Assembly (NCBI GenBank): GCA_018663035.1
Contig: JABJEX010000041.1
Span: 1-53,811 of the forward strand
Source: Porticoccaceae bacterium
Lineage (GTDB): Bacteria; Pseudomonadota; Gammaproteobacteria; Pseudomonadales; Porticoccaceae
Direction of reading: 5' to 3'
Length of the DNA stretch: 53,811 nt
Position numbers and translations under genes: made by a program. The notes under the pieces were generated by a model. The model was not told the DNA's origin. It was given only the letters and a program-made list of their open reading frames with translations, and searched no databases. Shown here piece by piece: positions 16,246 to 25,582 of the stretch (within the stretch, counting starts at the first letter, position 1; each line of letters starts with the position of its first letter).

Positions 16246-16286
16246 AAAAAGTCTCCCGTTCGGCCATTTAGCCATCGCGGTGAGAC
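16246..16286 (-). promoter_or_regulatory. rpsF leader hairpin, candidate S6:S18 autoregulatory site or attenuator
   Basis: In the leader RNA, GUCUC (16286-16282) pairs with GAGAC (16255-16251). After one bulged A, CCG (16280-16278) pairs with CGG (16258-16256), and a smaller GGC/GCC pairing lies inside. Five U residues follow directly (16250-16246), and the rpsF Shine-Dalgarno starts eight bases later. S6:S18 complexes are known to bind an rpsF leader hairpin with an unpaired CCG-containing element in many bacteria. The ACCG here fits loosely. The U-run also makes it look like an intrinsic attenuator. Confidence 0.5.
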
Positions 16287-16341
16287 AAGGAGTGTCCGAA
16301 TTTAGTGTGCTAGCACATGCCCGGACGCTGTAAGGCGCGGA

Positions 16342-16370
16342 ATTATAGAGAGTTGGCAGCCCAGTTGCAA
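16342..16370 (-). promoter_or_regulatory. Sigma-70 promoter of the S6-S18-L9 operon
   Basis: On the minus strand: -35 TTGCAA (16370-16365), 17-bp spacer, perfect -10 TATAAT (16347-16342). Transcription should start near 16335, giving a leader of about 108 bases that contains the hairpin at 16246-16286. Confidence 0.8.
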
Positions 16371-16407
16371 TAAGCTTTAGAGAAACTTTTAAGGGGCAAA
16401 ATAAGGG

Positions 16408-16986
16408 TTATTTAAGGTCACTAATGCGACCGGTACGCAGTCTAAAAACAGACACCACATTGCTGCGTGGCTCGCGTAGCAGGAAGGTAATCGCCAACTC
16501 CTCAGCAGCGACTAGCACATGCAATAAAATAACTGCTCTAAAGAAACTGTCTTCACCCCAGAGAATCAATACATAATAGGCCGGAGCCATGAGTACCGCA
16601 GCCAACTTGGCACCCCAGGTATGATAGCTCGGGTAGCCCCCAAACTTGCGAAATGCCGCTAGAGTGGGCAGTGTAAATGCCAGCATTGTGGCAATTAAAA
16701 ACCCCGCCTGTTTGGCAAATATATCCGGCCAGATCAGGTGTAACCCCAGCATCATTGCCGCATAGGTCAGAATATCACCCCAGCTGTCTAGCTTAGCCCC
16801 AAGCTCGCTGGCTTGATTGAGTTTGCGGGCCAGGTAGCCATCCAGCACGTCACTAACCAGAGATACCACCAGCACCAACAAAAACACCTGCCCCATCTGC
16901 TCAGTGGCAAGCCACACCAATACGGGTACTAATCCGAGGCGCAGCAAGCTAAGAAGATTGGGAACTGAGTAAATTTTAGAGTCCAT
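16408..16986 (-). CDS. CDP-alcohol phosphatidyltransferase family protein
   Basis: A 192-residue integral membrane enzyme. The family signature is intact: 'DVLDGYLAR', eight residues, then 'GAKLDSWGD', giving all the aspartates that bind Mg2+ and the CDP group. About six hydrophobic segments surround it. The N-terminus (SVPNLLSLLRLGLVPVLV) resembles phosphatidylglycerophosphate synthases and related small enzymes. The acceptor alcohol (glycerol-3-phosphate, inositol or another) cannot be read from sequence. It is a second member of the family beside pssA in this window and lies alone on the minus strand downstream of rlmB. Confidence 0.82.
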   Translation of the reverse strand: MDSKIYSVPNLLSLLRLGLVPVLVWLATEQMGQVFLLVLVVSLVSDVLDGYLARKLNQASELGAKLDSWGDILTYAAMMLGLHLIWPDIFAKQAGFLIATMLAFTLPTLAAFRKFGGYPSYHTWGAKLAAVLMAPAYYVLILWGEDSFFRAVILLHVLVAAEELAITFLLREPRSNVVSVFRLRTGRISDLK

Positions 16987-17106
16987 AATATTGATTGCTT
17001 AGCATGGAAAACAATTTCACTGAATACTGGGCTATTTCAAATGAGTCGACAATATAAGGTTAGCTGTTACTTCTAATAAAAAGCAACAACTCAGATCAAT
17101 AAAAAG

Positions 17107-17844
17107 CTAGGTCGCTGCCTGACGCTGACGAACCACCTCAAACAGGCAGACACCCGTAGCAACAGAAACATTTAGACTGCTCACCTCGCCCGCCATTGGT
17201 AGCTTGCCGAGAAAGTCACATTGGCGACGAACTAGCTGACGCATGCCAGTGCCCTCCGCCCCCATTACCAGCACCAGCGGACCCTTTAAATCCAGCTCAT
17301 AGATTGTCTGCTCAGCTTCACCAGCTGTGCCCACCACCCAAGCGCCCTGCTGCTGTAATTTTTCAAGCGTTCTATTGAGATTAGTCACCATTACCAGAGG
17401 CACGGTTTCTGCTGCCCCGCAGGCCACCTTGCTTACCACAGGCGTCAGGCCAACAGAGTTATCCTTTGGGACAATCACCGCCTGAACTCCAGCACCATCG
17501 GCCGAGCGCAGACAGGCGCCAAGATTATGGGGATCTGTGACACCATCGAGCATCAAAAAGAACGCCGCCTGACCTTTTTCCTCAGCAAGTTTTAGCAAAA
17601 ACGTCTCGTCGTAGGTCTCACCTGGACTGCACAGCGCCATCACTCCCTGATGCCGACCCTGCGCCTTGCTGTCTAATTGCTTTACCGTAGCCCATTGCAG
17701 AGCCACACCATGCTGCTCTGCAAGTCGGTGAATTTTTTGCAGCCGGTCGTCTTGCCTGCCGCGCTGAACATGCAACTCACGCACGCGCTGAGGCGCTGAC
17801 TTAAGCATTGTTTGCACCGCATGGATGCCATATATCCAGTCCAC
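17107..17844 (-). CDS. rlmB: 23S rRNA (guanosine-2'-O-)-methyltransferase RlmB
   Basis: A SpoU-family enzyme that methylates the 2'-OH of G2251 in the 23S rRNA peptidyl-transferase region. The N-terminal substrate-binding domain (about 1-75, 'IYGIHAVQTML') precedes the knotted SPOUT domain with motif 1 'LDGVTDPHNLGACLRSADG', motif 2 'VMGAEGTGM' and motif 3 'GEVSSLNVSVATGVCLFE'. The open frame runs back to 17916. The GTG at 17844 with AGGAG upstream gives 245 residues starting right at the conserved domain, the usual RlmB length, so it is chosen here. Confidence 0.93.
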   Translation of the reverse strand: MDWIYGIHAVQTMLKSAPQRVRELHVQRGRQDDRLQKIHRLAEQHGVALQWATVKQLDSKAQGRHQGVMALCSPGETYDETFLLKLAEEKGQAAFFLMLDGVTDPHNLGACLRSADGAGVQAVIVPKDNSVGLTPVVSKVACGAAETVPLVMVTNLNRTLEKLQQQGAWVVGTAGEAEQTIYELDLKGPLVLVMGAEGTGMRQLVRRQCDFLGKLPMAGEVSSLNVSVATGVCLFEVVRQRQAAT

Positions 17845-17941
17845 AAAATTCTCCTGCCACTCTTTTTGGTTATTTGACCACAATCGTCGATTGCGCATTG
17901 TACTGGCTTTGGGCAAAATCCAAACATGATTAATTCGCGCA

Positions 17942-17971
17942 TTGCTCTGCCTGCGCCAACGGAAATATAGT
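17942..17971 (+). promoter_or_regulatory. Possible promoter for the RDD gene, giving a near-leaderless mRNA
   Basis: TTGCTC (17942-17947), 18-bp spacer, TATAGT (17966-17971). The predicted start near 17978 is only about four bases before the ATG at 17982, and no Shine-Dalgarno is visible there. Confidence 0.4.
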
Positions 17972-17981
17972 TAACCAGTCT

Positions 17982-18458
17982 ATGAATCAAGTACCAACGC
18001 AAAATACTCTACCCTCAGCCAGCCTTTTACGACGCCTCATGGCATTGGTCTACGACGCCTTTTTGCTGTTTTCTATTACCCTGGGCTATGGTGCTGTGCT
18101 GGTGATTATTAAGATCCTATTTAACGGCTTTACCGGTCTGGAGGACGTGCAGCCGGGGCCAATCTTGCAATGGTTGAGCTTTATGGGCTGGATAGCCTCA
18201 CTGATGGGTTACTACTTTATTTGCTGGCGAAAACAGGGGCAGACTCTGGGAATGAAAGCCTGGCGCCTTAGACTCCAGCAACCCGACGGCTCACTGGCAA
18301 CGGCAAAGCAATCTATACTGCGCTCTGTATTGGCCACCGCTTCAATGGCCGCTGCAGGCATAGGTTATCTCTGGTGCCTGCTGCCTGCCGGCAAGAGCTG
18401 CCTGCATGATATTTACACTGGCACAGAGGTTGTGGTGCTACCAAAAGAAAAAAAATAG
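17982..18458 (+). CDS. RDD-family membrane protein
   Basis: The protein has 158 residues. '[18 protein letters not shown]' shows the Arg and Asp pair that gives the RDD family its name, and three to four transmembrane segments follow. A conserved '[18 protein letters not shown]' loop and '[12 protein letters not shown]' end match the family. RDD proteins are of unclear function; some are tied to Na+/H+ transport or stress. The gene is divergent from rlmB and lies 38 bp ahead of glpK on the same strand, though no functional link is obvious. Confidence 0.85.
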   Translation: MNQVPTQNTLPSASLLRRLMALVYDAFLLFSITLGYGAVLVIIKILFNGFTGLEDVQPGPILQWLSFMGWIASLMGYYFICWRKQGQTLGMKAWRLRLQQPDGSLATAKQSILRSVLATASMAAAGIGYLWCLLPAGKSCLHDIYTGTEVVVLPKEKK

Positions 18459-18496
18459 ATGCCACACTAAGCACATATTATCGAGGGCAGCCCAGT

Positions 18497-19978
18497 ATGA
18501 GCACTAACTACATTCTCGCCATGGATCAGGGAACTACATCCTCCAGAGCGATTATTTTTGATTCTAATTACGCGATTGTCGAACAGGCTCAGCAAGAATT
18601 TACTCAGCACTTCCCAGACTCTGGCTGGGTAGAACACAGTCCCCGAGATATCTGGCAAACCAGCTTAGAGACCGCCAAACAGGTGCTAAAGCAATCTGGA
18701 CTTAGCGCAACTCAGATAGCCGGCATTGGTATCACCAACCAGCGAGAGACCACATTGATCTGGGATCGCGCCACGGGCGAGCCGATATACAATGCTATTG
18801 TGTGGCAAGATCGTCGCACGGCAGACTTCTGTAATAAGCTCAAACAACAGGGCCATGAAGCCGAAATTACCAGCAAAACTGGACTGCTGTTGGACCCCTA
18901 TTTCTCGGCGACCAAGATCGCCTGGATACTAGATAACGTCGAGGGTGCTCGAGCACGGGCAGAGGCCGGAGAACTGGCCTTTGGCACCATGGATAGTTGG
19001 CTACTCTGGAACCTGACTCAGGGCCACAGCCATGCAACCGACGCCACCAATGCCTCCAGAACTATGATTTACAATATCCATAGCGGCGATTGGGACAGCG
19101 AACTGCTAGCTCTGTTTAATATTCCCAAATCACTGCTGCCAGAGGTTAAAGACTGCAACGCCAACTACGGCTCCACCAGTCTGCTAGGTGGTGATATTGC
19201 TATTCTCGGCATCGCCGGTGATCAGCATGCGGCCACTCTAGGCCAAGCCTGTTTTACCAAGGGTATGATGAAATCAACCTATGGCACCGGGTGCTTTGCT
19301 CTGCTCAACACGGGCGAGACCGCCGTGGCCTCTGGCAATCGACTACTGACCACCATCGCCTATCAGCTAGACGGCAAAACGACCTATGCATTGGAGGGCT
19401 CGATCTTTATCGCTGGCGCTGCCGTGCAATGGCTTCGCGATGGACTGGGCATTATTGAGTCTGCCCAGCAGTCTGGAGAACTTGCTGCTGAGGCCGATGA
19501 GCACCAGCATGTCTATATGATTCCCGCCTTTACCGGCCTGGGCGCACCTTGGTGGGATGCCGAGGCTCGCGGCGCCCTGTTGGGTCTGACCAGAGGCACC
19601 GGGGCAGCGGAAATTTCGCGGGCTGCACTGGAGTCAGTATGCTATCAAACGCTCGACCTACTAAAAGCAATGCAGGCGGATTGGCAACAGAGTTCTACAA
19701 CCGTTTTGCGGGTCGATGGCGGCATGGTAGCCAGTGACTGGACCATGCAGCGCCTCGCCGACATTTTGCAGGCTCCGGTGGACCGGCCAGTTATTGCTGA
19801 AACCACTGCATTGGGGGCCGCCTGGCTGGCGGGCTCAAAAGCTGGTGTCTGGCCTGATCAATTGGGCTTTGCAGAAAGCTGGCGGCTGGACCATAGCTTT
19901 ACCCCGAAAATGCCTGCAGCGGAGCGCGACTGCAAAGTCGCTGGTTGGGATCGCGCCATGCAAAGGGTACTCAACTAA
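18497..19978 (+). CDS. glpK: Glycerol kinase
   Basis: A 493-residue FGGY kinase that phosphorylates glycerol with ATP to glycerol-3-phosphate. The N-terminal phosphate loop reads '[15 protein letters not shown]', followed by '[13 protein letters not shown]' and 'IVWQDRRT' (glycerol site), '[15 protein letters not shown]', '[12 protein letters not shown]' and the C-terminal FGGY box from '[16 protein letters not shown]'. The length is close to the E. coli enzyme. No glpF or glpD gene is nearby, so glycerol uptake and oxidation must be encoded elsewhere. The downstream neighbour converges. Confidence 0.97.
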   Translation: MSTNYILAMDQGTTSSRAIIFDSNYAIVEQAQQEFTQHFPDSGWVEHSPRDIWQTSLETAKQVLKQSGLSATQIAGIGITNQRETTLIWDRATGEPIYNAIVWQDRRTADFCNKLKQQGHEAEITSKTGLLLDPYFSATKIAWILDNVEGARARAEAGELAFGTMDSWLLWNLTQGHSHATDATNASRTMIYNIHSGDWDSELLALFNIPKSLLPEVKDCNANYGSTSLLGGDIAILGIAGDQHAATLGQACFTKGMMKSTYGTGCFALLNTGETAVASGNRLLTTIAYQLDGKTTYALEGSIFIAGAAVQWLRDGLGIIESAQQSGELAAEADEHQHVYMIPAFTGLGAPWWDAEARGALLGLTRGTGAAEISRAALESVCYQTLDLLKAMQADWQQSSTTVLRVDGGMVASDWTMQRLADILQAPVDRPVIAETTALGAAWLAGSKAGVWPDQLGFAESWRLDHSFTPKMPAAERDCKVAGWDRAMQRVLN

Positions 19979-20001
19979 CTCAATCTCTTGCTTGCAGCAA
20001 C

Positions 20002-20889
20002 CTACTGACTGGCAACAATGCTGGCGCCAATTATAGCCAGAATAACACCGACCATTTTGCGCTGGGTGAGTTTTTCGCCCAGAACAAAATAGGCCAAGAG
20101 AACGATAAACACCGTCGCAAGTTGATTGTATATAGCGGCTCTGCCCGCCTCGAGATATTTAAACCCAGAAATCCAGCAAAGCATGGCTAAATAGGGGCCA
20201 AGAATAGCCATGGGAATTAACGTGCGCCACATATCCGGGCGTAAAAAGCCCAGCAACAATTCCGAGCGCACAGCATTTGGAAAACGTATTTTGGCAAAAA
20301 CAAACAGCGCTAATGCCGCTATCGAAAGCCGAAAGCTCGACACCCAGAGCACAGAGATCTCGCGATAGATATCTCGAACCATAAGGATGGCCACCCCCAT
20401 AGTGACATGGGCACCAGCGGCTAGCAGAATACCAACCCAGAGATCTCTTGATGACCTGTCCTCAGCCCTCATCACCGCGCCAACAAATACCCCGGACATT
20501 ACCAGCAAGCCACCCATAATCTCCCAGGCATTGAGCACTTCGCCGTACATAATAAAGCCCACCAGCGAGATGGCTGGGGTGTAGACACAGTTGGCCAGCG
20601 CCTGAAGGCTGGCACCCAGTCTATTTAAAGAGGCGGCAATCATTGTGTCGGCAATAGCGATACCAATCACGGCACTGATAACGAGTCGCAGATAGTCACC
20701 GGGAGCCAGCTCAATAAAAAAGGGTTCGCCCAGCAACCACAGAGTCGCCAGCGTCAGCGCACAGCCAATGCAGACTCGGAAGAAATTTAGTGAGACAGGA
20801 GGAATTTGATGCCCGGCCAGGCGCATAAAAATCACCGCCATGGAATTACACAGGGCTGAGCCTATGGCAAACATATCTCCAGGATTCAT
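20002..20889 (-). CDS. EamA/DMT-superfamily transporter
   Basis: The 295-residue protein has about ten transmembrane helices in two homologous EamA repeats (about 5-135 and 150-290). The first starts 'MFAIGSALCNSMAVIFMRLAG' and the second has 'AGAHVTMGVAILMVRDI'. The last helix ends '...VGVILAIIGASIVASQ'. Family members export amino acids, nucleosides or metabolites; the substrate is not predictable. It converges with glpK with only 23 bp between stop codons. lptG lies 42 bp upstream on the same strand. Confidence 0.85.
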   Translation of the reverse strand: MNPGDMFAIGSALCNSMAVIFMRLAGHQIPPVSLNFFRVCIGCALTLATLWLLGEPFFIELAPGDYLRLVISAVIGIAIADTMIAASLNRLGASLQALANCVYTPAISLVGFIMYGEVLNAWEIMGGLLVMSGVFVGAVMRAEDRSSRDLWVGILLAAGAHVTMGVAILMVRDIYREISVLWVSSFRLSIAALALFVFAKIRFPNAVRSELLLGFLRPDMWRTLIPMAILGPYLAMLCWISGFKYLEAGRAAIYNQLATVFIVLLAYFVLGEKLTQRKMVGVILAIIGASIVASQ

Positions 20890-20931
20890 AATCGAGTGCC
20901 TCGCAGGCTGGGGCTAGATAGCCTTAGTTAT

Positions 20932-21999
20932 CTAACCGCTGCGCCGCAGCAGCATAAGTCCGACTAGGACACAGAACAGCACCGGCAACAACACCGCGAG
21001 CAGCGGTGGAAAACCAAACACAATACTAAAGGGCCCGAGCATATCCTGAATAATCCTAAAGCCAACGCCCACCACTACGCCGATAAAAATACGAAAACCC
21101 ATGGTGGATTCACGCAGTGGGCCAAACACAAACGAGATGCCTAACAACACCAGACCAATGATAACCAGCGGCTGCAAAACCTTCGTCCAAAACGCTAGTT
21201 TATAGAGCTGATTGTCAGTATTTTGATGCTCGAGGAAATCGATATACTGATTCAGACTTCGAATGGACAGTGCCTCGGGCGGCAAAATATTGACCGTCAA
21301 TACCTCGGGGGTCAGCTCTGACTCCCAGCGTCGAGTGATCTTTTTCTCTGCCTCAGTGCGATCTTCGGTAAAGCGAGTAATCGAAACGTTTTCTTCAACC
21401 CAGAGGTTTTCGCTGGCGTTAAAGGTAGCTCTGGACGAAAAACTAGCCTCCTGCAAACTGCGATCTTCAGCAAACTGAAAACGGCTGACGCCAAACAAAA
21501 CACCACCGGGAAACACCGCATTAAAATGCATAAACTCCGAGCCTTCCCGATTCCATAGGCCAGAGGAAGAATCCAGCGCAGATTCTCCTTTGCGCAAATA
21601 TTCGCGGCGACCCTCGGCCAGCTGATCCAGATAGGGCGAAAAATACTCGCCAATAGTCACGGCAAGCACAACAAACAGCATTACCGGCCGCAGCACAAAA
21701 TAAACGATGCGTAGCAGAGATATACCTGAGGCGCGCATCACCACCACCTCACTGCTACTGGCCAACATGCCCAGCCCAAAAAGACAGCCAATCAGCGATG
21801 AAAACGGAATATATTCATAGATCGTCGAGGGCAGCTTTGTCCCCACATAAATAAGAGCGTCAGCAAAATGATAATTGCGTCTGACATCACCAGCTTCATC
21901 AATAATGGCCGCGACCACATCCAGCCCCACCAATACCAGCAAAGCCACCGCAATGGAGAGAAAAATAGTCGAACCAATGTGTCTGGAGAGCCGCAACAT
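20932..21999 (-). CDS. lptG: LPS export ABC transporter permease LptG
   Basis: A 355-residue YjgP/YjgQ-family permease with three transmembrane helices at each end and a periplasmic beta-jellyroll domain between (about 130-265). The N-terminus 'MLRLSRHIGSTIF' and the region 'VVVMRASGISLLRIVYFV' (coupling helix to LptB) are typical of LptG. With LptF and LptB it extracts lipopolysaccharide from the inner membrane and feeds LptC-A-D. The start overlaps the lptF stop by one base (TAATG), implying translational coupling. Confidence 0.95.
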   Translation of the reverse strand: MLRLSRHIGSTIFLSIAVALLVLVGLDVVAAIIDEAGDVRRNYHFADALIYVGTKLPSTIYEYIPFSSLIGCLFGLGMLASSSEVVVMRASGISLLRIVYFVLRPVMLFVVLAVTIGEYFSPYLDQLAEGRREYLRKGESALDSSSGLWNREGSEFMHFNAVFPGGVLFGVSRFQFAEDRSLQEASFSSRATFNASENLWVEENVSITRFTEDRTEAEKKITRRWESELTPEVLTVNILPPEALSIRSLNQYIDFLEHQNTDNQLYKLAFWTKVLQPLVIIGLVLLGISFVFGPLRESTMGFRIFIGVVVGVGFRIIQDMLGPFSIVFGFPPLLAVLLPVLFCVLVGLMLLRRSG

Positions 22000-23126
22000 T
22001 ATGCATCCCCAACATGGGCTGCCGATTTAGCCGCAGTATCGGATTTAAACAGGCGTTTAAGTTTGTCACCACTGAGTAATAGCAGCGCAATCGCTAAAAA
22101 CAGCAGATGTACCGGCATTAATCCCAACCCAATCGGCGCAGAGCCCGATTCCAGCGCACCGCGCAGAGCGTTAAGCATAACTAGATAGGCGAAGTACAGC
22201 ATCACTGCTGGCAGCAACTTGGTATATCTTCCCTGCCGCGGATCCGTGCGACTTAGAGGCACAGCTAAGAGGGTTACCACCAGAATCATCACCGGAATCG
22301 ACAGACGCCATTGCAGTGCTGCCCGACGTTTTATATCGTCTGAATTAAGCAGCTCGCTGGTGGGCATGGCATTAATTTCAAAGTCCTCTTCGATCACTGC
22401 AGGCGGCTCCAGGCGAGAGCCGTATTCCTCAAAATGGGTCACCTGATACTCATGGCTACCGGGCACACCCTCAACCCTATAGCCTTTATCTAGCACTAGG
22501 TACCGGTCTGAGCCGTCCTGATTCTTTTGCTGTCGACCGCGCTCTGCTACCACAATAACCAATCGGCTATCGAAGGTTTCGGCAGAACCCGCGGTTACCG
22601 CCAAAAATACGTCTTCCAATTCCTGATTGTCGTTGACCTGATCAGCGTACGTCACGCCTTTGCCACCACGCAAGCTGTAGAACTTTTTCGGCGTCAGCTT
22701 ATCCAGCTCCGTCTTCTCTTCTTGCGCTGCGAATATAGTCTCGGCTTTGGCTACTCCGGCAGGCGACACCGTCAGACTCAGCCAGCCCACCACTAGCGCA
22801 AGCGCTATTGCAACCACCGAGGTGTAACCCAACAGTTGAGCCTCAGAGATACCGCAGGCCTTGAGCACACTCATCTCGTTTTCAACGTAAAAACGGCCAA
22901 AAGACAGCAAAATAGCCAGAAAAAATGCCAGCGGCAATGTCAATTCAAGAAAGCCAGGGATGCGGTAGCCAATAACAGCAAAGATCACTCCGGGCTCCAT
23001 TTGACCAGCTACGGCATTGGCCAAATATTTTACAAAGCGGCCACTGATAAGAACCAAAAGCAGCACTAAGCAAACGGCAAAAGTCGCGGATAGAATTTCA
23101 CGGCACAGGTATCGAAAAATAATCAA
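21999..23126 (-). CDS. lptF: LPS export ABC transporter permease LptF
   Basis: A 375-residue partner of LptG with the same layout: transmembrane helices 1-3 (to about 125), a periplasmic beta-jellyroll (about 130-265) and helices 4-6. The N-terminus 'IIFRYLCREILSATF' is characteristic, as is the coupling-helix region 'MSVLKACGISEAQLL'. The only start consistent with the family is TTG at 23126. It is divergent from pepA with a 92-bp gap, an order also found in E. coli and Pseudomonas. Confidence 0.95.
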   Translation of the reverse strand: MIIFRYLCREILSATFAVCLVLLLVLISGRFVKYLANAVAGQMEPGVIFAVIGYRIPGFLELTLPLAFFLAILLSFGRFYVENEMSVLKACGISEAQLLGYTSVVAIALALVVGWLSLTVSPAGVAKAETIFAAQEEKTELDKLTPKKFYSLRGGKGVTYADQVNDNQELEDVFLAVTAGSAETFDSRLVIVVAERGRQQKNQDGSDRYLVLDKGYRVEGVPGSHEYQVTHFEEYGSRLEPPAVIEEDFEINAMPTSELLNSDDIKRRAALQWRLSIPVMILVVTLLAVPLSRTDPRQGRYTKLLPAVMLYFAYLVMLNALRGALESGSAPIGLGLMPVHLLFLAIALLLLSGDKLKRLFKSDTAAKSAAHVGDA

Positions 23127-23145
23127 AGTAATCAGCTTTCAGCTA

Positions 23146-23174
23146 TTGGGCGCATCAAGTGGGAATGGTATCCT
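23146..23174 (+). promoter_or_regulatory. Promoter of pepA (and downstream holC-valS)
   Basis: TTGGGC (23146-23151), 17-bp spacer, TATCCT (23169-23174) with an extended TGG directly before the -10. The predicted start near 23181 leaves about 38 bases of leader before pepA. The promoter lies within 20-48 bp of the divergent lptF start, so the two transcription units share control space. Confidence 0.6.
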
Positions 23175-23218
23175 CTCACGCTAAATCACCCTGTTAAATA
23201 TCACATTACGGAGCTAAC

Positions 23219-24691
23219 ATGGATTTTACTGCATCTTCCGCAACCCTGTTAAACATTAAGGCGGATTCTCTCATTCTCGCGACCGGCTCACAACTAGAAA
23301 ACAGTGCGGCGGATCTAGACAAGTCCCTCGACGGTGCAATTTCATCGTTAGTTAAGGCCGGAGACTTTTCCGGTCAGGCTGGTGAGTCACTGGTTATTCA
23401 TATACCAGGTAGCACCGGTAAACGCATTATTCTTATTGGCTCTGAGGGTGCGAATACTGTTCAACGCCAGATTAAAGTTATAGAAGCCGGCGCCGCAGCG
23501 CTGCTTAAAACCGCCAGCAGCAAGGCAGTCTGGGTCGGTGAAGGCCTAACCGAAGATGCCGAGTGGGAAGCCAGCATGGTGGCTCGCTCGGTGCAGGCTG
23601 CTAGCTATAAATATCAGGCTGTTCCTGAGACAAGTGCTAAAAAACCCAAGCCAGCGAAACTTAAATCAGTTGTCTACTGGACACCAAAAAAGTCTGCCTT
23701 AACCGCGGCAAAAAATGGGCTGATCTACGGCGCTTCAGTGGGCAATGGTATGAATGTCGCTCGCCAGCTAGGCAATCTGCCGGCCAATATCTGTACACCG
23801 AGCTATCTGGCCAGTCAGGCCAAAGCACTGGCTAAGGGGCAGGCCAAGGTCACTACCAGCGTGCTTAGCGAAGCGGAGATGAAAAAACTCAAAATGGGTT
23901 CACTGCTATCGGTTTCAGCCGGCAGTGATCAGCCCGCCAAGTTGATTGTTATAAAATATCAAGGCACCAAGGCCTCGGTTAAGCCAACAGTGCTAGTGGG
24001 TAAAGCTGTGACCTTTGATACCGGTGGTATTAGTCTTAAGCCAGGTGGCGGCATGGACGAGATGAAATACGACATGTGTGGTGGCGCCTCAGTCATTGGC
24101 GTAATGAATGCGCTGATTGAAAACCAGCTGCCAGTCAATGTGGTAGGCATTATTCCTGCCACCGAAAATATGCCCAATGGTCATGCCACCAAACCAGGTG
24201 ATGTAGTCACTAGTATGTCTGGCCAGACCATTGAAATTCTCAATACCGATGCCGAGGGCCGCCTGATTCTCTGCGACGCCCTGACCTATGCTGCTCGCTT
24301 TAAACCCGACACCGTAATTGATATCGCCACCCTGACCGGCGCAGTTATCGGCGCACTGGGCAAGGTGACTGCAGGCCTGCTATCCAATGACGACGAGCTC
24401 GCTGATGCGCTGCTTGCCAGTGGTACAAAAAGTGGCGATCGCGTCTGGCGCATGCCTCTCTGGGAAGAGTATGACGAGTTGTTAAAAAGCAACTTCGCGG
24501 ATATGGCCAATATAGGCGGCCCCCAGGCTGGCACAATTACTGCTGCCTGCTTCTTGGCGCGATTTGCCAAGACATACAAATGGGCCCATCTGGATGTTGC
24601 CGGCACTGCTTGGGTCTCTGGCGCGCAAAAGGGTGCAACTGGTCGCCCGGTGCCCATCTTGATGGAATATATACGCAGTAAGGCGAACTGA
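23219..24691 (+). CDS. pepA: Leucyl (cytosol) aminopeptidase PepA
   Basis: A 490-residue M17 metallopeptidase. The N-terminal macro-like domain (about 1-165) precedes the catalytic domain with 'VGKAVTFDTGGISLKPGGGM' (metal and catalytic Lys region) and the diagnostic 'NTDAEGRL'. It removes N-terminal residues from peptides in the cytosol as a hexamer. E. coli PepA also binds DNA as a Xer accessory and carAB regulator; whether this one does is unknown. The order pepA-holC-valS is conserved in gammaproteobacteria. Confidence 0.97.
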   Translation: MDFTASSATLLNIKADSLILATGSQLENSAADLDKSLDGAISSLVKAGDFSGQAGESLVIHIPGSTGKRIILIGSEGANTVQRQIKVIEAGAAALLKTASSKAVWVGEGLTEDAEWEASMVARSVQAASYKYQAVPETSAKKPKPAKLKSVVYWTPKKSALTAAKNGLIYGASVGNGMNVARQLGNLPANICTPSYLASQAKALAKGQAKVTTSVLSEAEMKKLKMGSLLSVSAGSDQPAKLIVIKYQGTKASVKPTVLVGKAVTFDTGGISLKPGGGMDEMKYDMCGGASVIGVMNALIENQLPVNVVGIIPATENMPNGHATKPGDVVTSMSGQTIEILNTDAEGRLILCDALTYAARFKPDTVIDIATLTGAVIGALGKVTAGLLSNDDELADALLASGTKSGDRVWRMPLWEEYDELLKSNFADMANIGGPQAGTITAACFLARFAKTYKWAHLDVAGTAWVSGAQKGATGRPVPILMEYIRSKAN

Positions 24692-24696
24692 TCCCA

Positions 24697-25125
24697 GTGA
24701 CCAGTGTTTCATTTTACAAGTTGACGGGCGACCAACAGGCCGCCCTGGCGCTTGCCTGCCAGTTAATCCAAAAATCTCTCAAGATGAATCAACAGGTACT
24801 CTGTTTGGTTCCGGACCATGCCGTGGCCCAGCAACTAGACGAAAAGCTCTGGGGCTTTCAGGCCACAGCCTTTGTGCCCCATGCACTGGGCGTGGACAAT
24901 GCGCCAGTTGCGATTAGTGTCGATAGCGAGCCAGGGGACCATCATCAGATTCTGATCAATCTGCAAGCCGAGATTCCCAGCTGGTTTAGTCGCTTTGATC
25001 GGGTGGTGGAAATAATCTACCCTCAGCCGGAATATGAGCAGGCAAAAAGGGACAATTTTAAATTTTATAAAGAGCGGGGTTATGCCCTCAGCTTTCACGA
25101 CCTCAGTAATAGGTTCGCCCAGTGA
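24697..25125 (+). CDS. holC: DNA polymerase III chi subunit
   Basis: The 142-residue chi subunit links the clamp loader, through psi, to single-stranded DNA-binding protein. 'VSFYKLTGDQQAALALACQL' and the central 'FVPHALGVDNAPVAIS' are diagnostic of HolC, and the C-terminal 'KFYKERGYALSFHDLS' closes the fold. The start is GTG. It lies 5 bp after pepA and overlaps the next gene by four bases (GTGA). A HolD-like psi is at 2505-3302 in this window. Confidence 0.95.
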   Translation: MTSVSFYKLTGDQQAALALACQLIQKSLKMNQQVLCLVPDHAVAQQLDEKLWGFQATAFVPHALGVDNAPVAISVDSEPGDHHQILINLQAEIPSWFSRFDRVVEIIYPQPEYEQAKRDNFKFYKERGYALSFHDLSNRFAQ

Positions 25126-25562
25126 ATGAGTACAAGCAGCCAGCCTCAGACCCTCAGCCAGGCGAAAGTGGCGAGGGTGAACTGTTCGACCAGCTGTTAG
25201 ATGATTTAAACCTGCTGCAGCAGAACCTTATGCATGGGGATAGCTCTTCGGTGGCACAGCCAGATGCTGAAGACGCCCTTCCGGCAGCAGACCATGAGGG
25301 CGAGGGTATAGACAGCCTAGAAATACCCATCTTGACGCAATCCTTAAATCGCGAAATAGATAGCGAGCATGAATCCCGCAAGGTTTTTGATGAGGCCCAG
25401 CACCATCTATTTGAAGCACCAGGAACTCCAAAAACCATAAGCGAAGAACAGGTCAACGCTATCGTCAGTAAACTGATGGGCCGCCTAAAGCCCAGAGTAG
25501 AACAGCTGTTGCGAGAGAAAATTCGCGCCAAAGTAATCGAGCGATTTAACCAGCAGAGCTAG
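25122..25562 (+). CDS. Acidic hypothetical protein between holC and valS
   Basis: This is a 146-residue protein I do not assign to a named family. The first 85 or so residues are strongly acidic and low-complexity (ESGEGELFDQLLDDLN), so probably disordered. The last 45, from 'ISEEQVNAIVSKLMGRL' to the end, are predicted helical and basic ('LREKIRAKVIERFNQ'). The start is GTG, overlapping the holC stop by four bases, so it is translationally coupled to chi. Small unassigned proteins occur at this position in pseudomonads. A role near the clamp loader is a guess from position only. Confidence 0.75.
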   Translation: MNEYKQPASDPQPGESGEGELFDQLLDDLNLLQQNLMHGDSSSVAQPDAEDALPAADHEGEGIDSLEIPILTQSLNREIDSEHESRKVFDEAQHHLFEAPGTPKTISEEQVNAIVSKLMGRLKPRVEQLLREKIRAKVIERFNQQS

Positions 25563-25582
25563 CGACAAAACCTGTCAACCTC

